A stretch of 56,897 nucleotides of DNA from Candidatus Hydrogenedens sp. (GTDB lineage: Bacteria; Hydrogenedentota; Hydrogenedentia; Hydrogenedentales; Hydrogenedentaceae): assembly GCA_035378955.1 (NCBI GenBank), contig DAOSUS010000017.1, positions 1 through 56,897 on the forward strand. The letters are read 5' to 3'. Made by a program: the position numbers and the translations under genes. The notes beneath the pieces are model-generated. The model was not told where the DNA came from. It was given only the letters and a program-made list of their open reading frames with translations, and searched no databases. Of this stretch, positions 55,601-56,897 are shown piece after piece. Each line of letters opens with the position of its first letter. Position 1 is the stretch's first letter.

Positions 55601-56036
55601 AAAAAATTGTCCTTTATTAGCAATAGGAAATGTCCCGTGTAATAATAGCAATCCACCCAAATATTTAGATGCCTTTTTTGACTCCGTAATATGGATAGAT
55701 GGTAAAGGAGAAAAAGCAATTGGCAAAGATGATACACTTCAACTGCCGAATGAGACCGAAAAAGTAAAGTTAAGAGTAATATGCACCAATTTAGGGGAGG
55801 CAGAATGGATTTGCGGCTCAGAACAAAACCTTTCAGAAGGTAATGTCTCTTTACTTATTCATACGGAACAAAAACAGCAACGAATTCCGTTACAGAAATC
55901 ATTAAAACGCGGAGAAACTACCGAATTCTACTTCGAGATACCTGCAAACAAAGAAGGTTCCATTCAATTGACTATGGAAAGTTTCAATCGCACCCTTTTC
56001 GGCCCTAAATTCACATTCAGAATCCAAAAAAATTAA
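52641..56036 (+). CDS. Exported 1131-aa glycoside hydrolase (clan-A-like) with N-terminal GATase-like domain
   Basis: The start is ATG 52641 after AAAAAAGG; a longer in-frame reading from 52578 lacks a ribosome-binding site. A signal peptide (ending ALC) precedes an N-terminal flavodoxin/GATase-like segment (IILYTEANSEW, DLLVIVPGFSLPSL, RGGDLIAFGVP). Middle beta-sandwich regions follow. From about residue 575 comes a TIM-barrel hydrolase with WCPHGVNYMP, the acid-base Glu 689 in LAWEPMF and the probable nucleophile Glu 853 in FWAEIGYSVY. The two Glu on strands 4 and 7 fit clan GH-A (GH5/GH2-like), but the exact family and substrate are not clear. A C-terminal beta-rich module (about 950-1131) follows. 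It is probably secreted for polysaccharide breakdown. Confidence 0.78.
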   Translation: MKYLLLRLSLIIPSLLLLSGKALCIEHTPKAIILYTEANSEWVSVGNKVSAVLSNGLYPTKDMPIEEFLSNQDILNNTDLLVIVPGFSLPSLTAPSIMEFIKRGGDLIAFGVPLWNNNYIWDGNRCIKPMQFVQEHFSSLVPNSSFITEENIKDWQRESNHRQAPVIFEYQSLKDIVPNQTLHGFHVSTIDMKGWDIFATPALENPFPNNYQVTVFFAKGSKATDYLTIEWREKDGSRWITSVPLSTDWQFYALTPDRFKLWEFPSRAGTSFNPQNAVKVCIGLTMSHSPIAGGRHEFWVAGLGTAPITPQHQILLQTTDLPKLELFYPEYKFYTSNDVRSISTDTELALKELAMSVPKQFLLIHPRPRGGGFDKHRSWRWIPLIHAWGKKKDYRGTISAMMIYNDEPYKNSVQTCFAIQEPEWYLDKQFIDYFSEWAKKLRGGTFLIDGGCAYYTVFPEQALPMGATIYSTSETDYSNASIQLLLRNHKGKLLWKNETPIQLNKQQISRIAENIPYPQTAGNNIRVECYLIVNGEKSDYVYHELNCWKPRTKKEFIKIKNGDFIYRGKRWCPHGVNYMPSSGIGVEWWRYFEYWMGAEAYDPWIIQRDLQRIAGMGMNSISVFQYHDVMKDQNLLDLLYRADQLGLKVNLSLRPGTPFDFEWDKIKEMINYYRLSEHDEVFTYDLAWEPMFPGHEGRKRWDKQWSTWVVERYGSIENAEKDWKYPIPRDENGNITNPKDEMLTKDGEWRVMVCAYRRFLDTLLYEYYNRARTLIHSVDTNHAVSFRMTEGSNPTNNGANPLPYDWYYLSHAVDILEPEAYGRIGNWEMVKPGWFQVKYGSFCNPDIPLFWAEIGYSVYRNNEEQTHRALKFQADYFRDFYQMLYRSNSDGVYFWWYPGGYRVNEKSDFGIINPDGTYRPATAVIKEHAKIFHKQKSQPYDCEIKIDRDKTSMGVAGIYNDVKETFWQLIHEGKNPKLVSEGTETNSKNCPLLAIGNVPCNNSNPPKYLDAFFDSVIWIDGKGEKAIGKDDTLQLPNETEKVKLRVICTNLGEAEWICGSEQNLSEGNVSLLIHTEQKQQRIPLQKSLKRGETTEFYFEIPANKEGSIQLTMESFNRTLFGPKFTFRIQKN

Positions 56037-56121
56037 TACGCTCAATATACCTTTTAAATTTTTAATGTTAATTTCTATATAGACAAACATCCGATACCCA
56101 TGAATAAACCTCTATCGCGGT

Positions 56122-56373
56122 TTATCTCTCGACGGAGTCTATGGTGCCAGCACCTAAAACAATATCGTTATCATAAAAAACGGCAGTTTGTCCCGGCGTA
56201 ATTGCTGATTGGAATTCGTCGAAGGTAACACGAACTATTTTTCCGTGCTCGTTGGCTTTCTCTAATTGTGCTGATGCGGGTTCATGTCGAAGCCGTATTT
56301 TACAACGGATTTTCATAGGTATATTAGGTGCGTTAGGAGAAGAAAAACGAAAAGAATCTACAGCACACTTAAA
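56122..56373 (-). pseudogene. mnmA: 3' remnant of mnmA (tRNA 2-thiouridylase)
   Basis: Minus-strand frame 56373-56122 encodes the C-terminal segment of MnmA: MKIRCKIRLRHEPASAQ, then ITPGQTAVFYDNDIVLGAGTI, which matches the family's final OB-like domain. The open frame extends 19 codons before that ATG and is closed by TAA at 56374-56376. MnmA-like residues continue beyond the stop in two frames (SIGREFTYRHTG, GENSPIDIQG), so the gene is both frameshifted and truncated. The catalytic PP-loop and Cys regions are not found in the remaining 520 bp. It is therefore a decayed remnant. A functional copy, if needed, must be elsewhere. Confidence 0.8.
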
Positions 56374-56537
56374 TTACCTAAGCCCCTGTATGTCTATAGG
56401 TGAATTCTCTCCCTATGGAAAAGTGGTTATCAAAAAAACAAAAAGCAATTTGCTATAAAAAAATCCCGAATATAAAATAGGGTGATTACCTATATAAATC
56501 CACCAAGAGGTTGGAGGTTAAAATGAATGAAATTCCA

Positions 56538-56563
56538 TAGAGACGAATAATTATTCGTCTCTA
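56538..56563. repeat. Perfect 26-bp palindrome
   Basis: TAGAGACGAATAA is immediately followed by its complement TTATTCGTCTCTA with no loop. It forms the truncated end of the transposase remnant and could be an insertion or replication-slippage scar, or a mobile palindromic element. The tail of the transposase reading frame ends inside it. Confidence 0.85.
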
Positions 56564-56874
56564 CTATACACCGTGCTATAGGCCATTCCCATCTCCTTAC
56601 TTGCTCTATGGGCGGATACTTCTAACTCAAATAACTTTACTAACATTAACAGCCATACATAAGTAAGTCGAGTCTTTTCCAGAACACTGCCTCGCCTCGG
56701 TAATCATTTCCGACAACAGGCATAGCATTTATAGATACATCTCCTTATCTAACCGACCTGTTCGGAGGAGAAAAAAGGGCAGGTAGTATAAGTTTTAAGC
56801 AATCCCAAGGCTTGCAGGTACCTGCAAGCCTTCTCTTCATCGGCTGCCTTCTTGGCTACTTCCATAATCTCCAT
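56551..56874 (-). pseudogene. Decayed zinc-ribbon transposase (IS1595/ISXO2-like)
   Basis: Minus-strand reading from ATG 56872-56874 (after AGGAGG) gives MEIMEVAKKAADEEKACRYL, then CPFF (expected CPFC), and EQVG. An in-frame TAG (56749-56751) is followed by IRRCIYKCYACCRK, then an in-frame TGA (56704-56706) where a Trp is expected. It continues LPRRGSVLEKTRLTYVWLLMLV, LFELEVSAHRASKEMGMAYSTVY and ends in TAA 56551-56553 within the palindrome. The zinc ribbon and SVRRAAKELG-like helix are typical of IS1595/ISXO2-like transposases. Only the N-terminal part remains; the DDE catalytic region is missing. It was not apparent as an open frame because of the two stops. Confidence 0.78.
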
Positions 56875-56897
56875 GCTCTTTCCTCCTATATCTATTT

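Larger units (their letters stand above)
56374..56897. other. 524-bp right edge without an intact gene
   Basis: This stretch contains the broken start of the mnmA remnant, a perfect 26-bp palindrome (56538-56563), and the decayed zinc-ribbon transposase (56551-56874) with its own AGGAGG ribosome-binding site next to the window edge. Nothing else is supported. Confidence 0.7.

Overview
The window reads as chromosomal DNA of an uncultured, moderately AT-rich, Gram-negative-type bacterium. It has lipoproteins with lipoboxes, Tat- and Sec-exported Gfo/Idh/MocA oxidoreductases, a DUF1080/SGNH fusion, a DUF1559-type prepilin, and a surface protein ending in a duplicated LSELLRxIQFFN motif. That combination is what I associate with Candidatus Hydrogenedentota and relatives in the Planctomycetes/Lentisphaerae neighbourhood. 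The phylum assignment is inference from gene content only. All proteins read with the standard bacterial code, and the two tRNAs carry an encoded CCA.

Layout. 1-4.3 kb (minus): an intramembrane CPBP-like protein, an Hsp70-type ATPase and an exported BNR propeller protein. 4.5-10.8 kb (plus): a DUF1573 lipoprotein, a PhoPQ-related lipoprotein hydrolase and a MacAB-like ATPase/adaptor/permease operon. 10.8-14.5 kb (minus): a Tat-exported oxidoreductase, rimO and a small lipoprotein. 14.6-19 kb: an FAD oxidoreductase, a minisatellite, tRNA-Lys and tRNA-Gly, and transketolase. 19-23 kb: a prepilin and a small phage-like module (unknown 168-aa protein, 3D-domain lipoprotein, large terminase). 23-30.3 kb (minus): an HDOD protein, a GspE/PilB ATPase, ribulokinase and cydAB. 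30.6-33 kb (plus): LemA, an M48 protease and a YgbA-like protein. 33-37.4 kb (minus): ComEC, a second oxidoreductase, an intergenic repeat mosaic and YqeY. 37.6-42.3 kb (plus): an SGNH-DUF1080-DUF1080 fusion, a PIG-L deacetylase and an ImmA/IrrE-DUF4411 toxin-antitoxin pair whose toxin is split over two frames. 42.3-47.8 kb (minus): a pectate lyase, a Memo-family protein, an NtrC-type regulator with its sensor kinase, and an exported Cys-rich protein. 48.1-56 kb: a Helicase_C_3-like protein, a PASTA/InlB-repeat surface protein and a 1131-aa exported glycosidase-like protein. 56.1-56.9 kb: a graveyard containing an mnmA 3' remnant, a perfect 26-bp palindrome and a decayed zinc-ribbon transposase.

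Several products fit a life on plant or algal polysaccharide: pectate lyase, the clan-A-like hydrolase, the BNR protein, SGNH/DUF1080, ribulokinase, and exported oxidoreductases. cydAB indicates microaerobic respiration. ComEC, the GspE/PilB ATPase and prepilin belong to pilus, secretion or uptake machinery.

The observations most worth follow-up are: (1) a possible sigma-54 and palindrome-controlled circuit around a 16-cysteine exported protein and a neighbouring kinase/regulator pair; (2) the toxin-antitoxin locus written across three consecutive -1 frames; (3) a terminase with no capsid genes beside it; (4) a 9-bp minisatellite family (with 63-bp higher-order structure) that also forms the 3' end of a gene; (5) the decayed transposase/mnmA junction; and (6) an Hsp70-like ATPase beside a CPBP protein that lacks its catalytic Glu pair.
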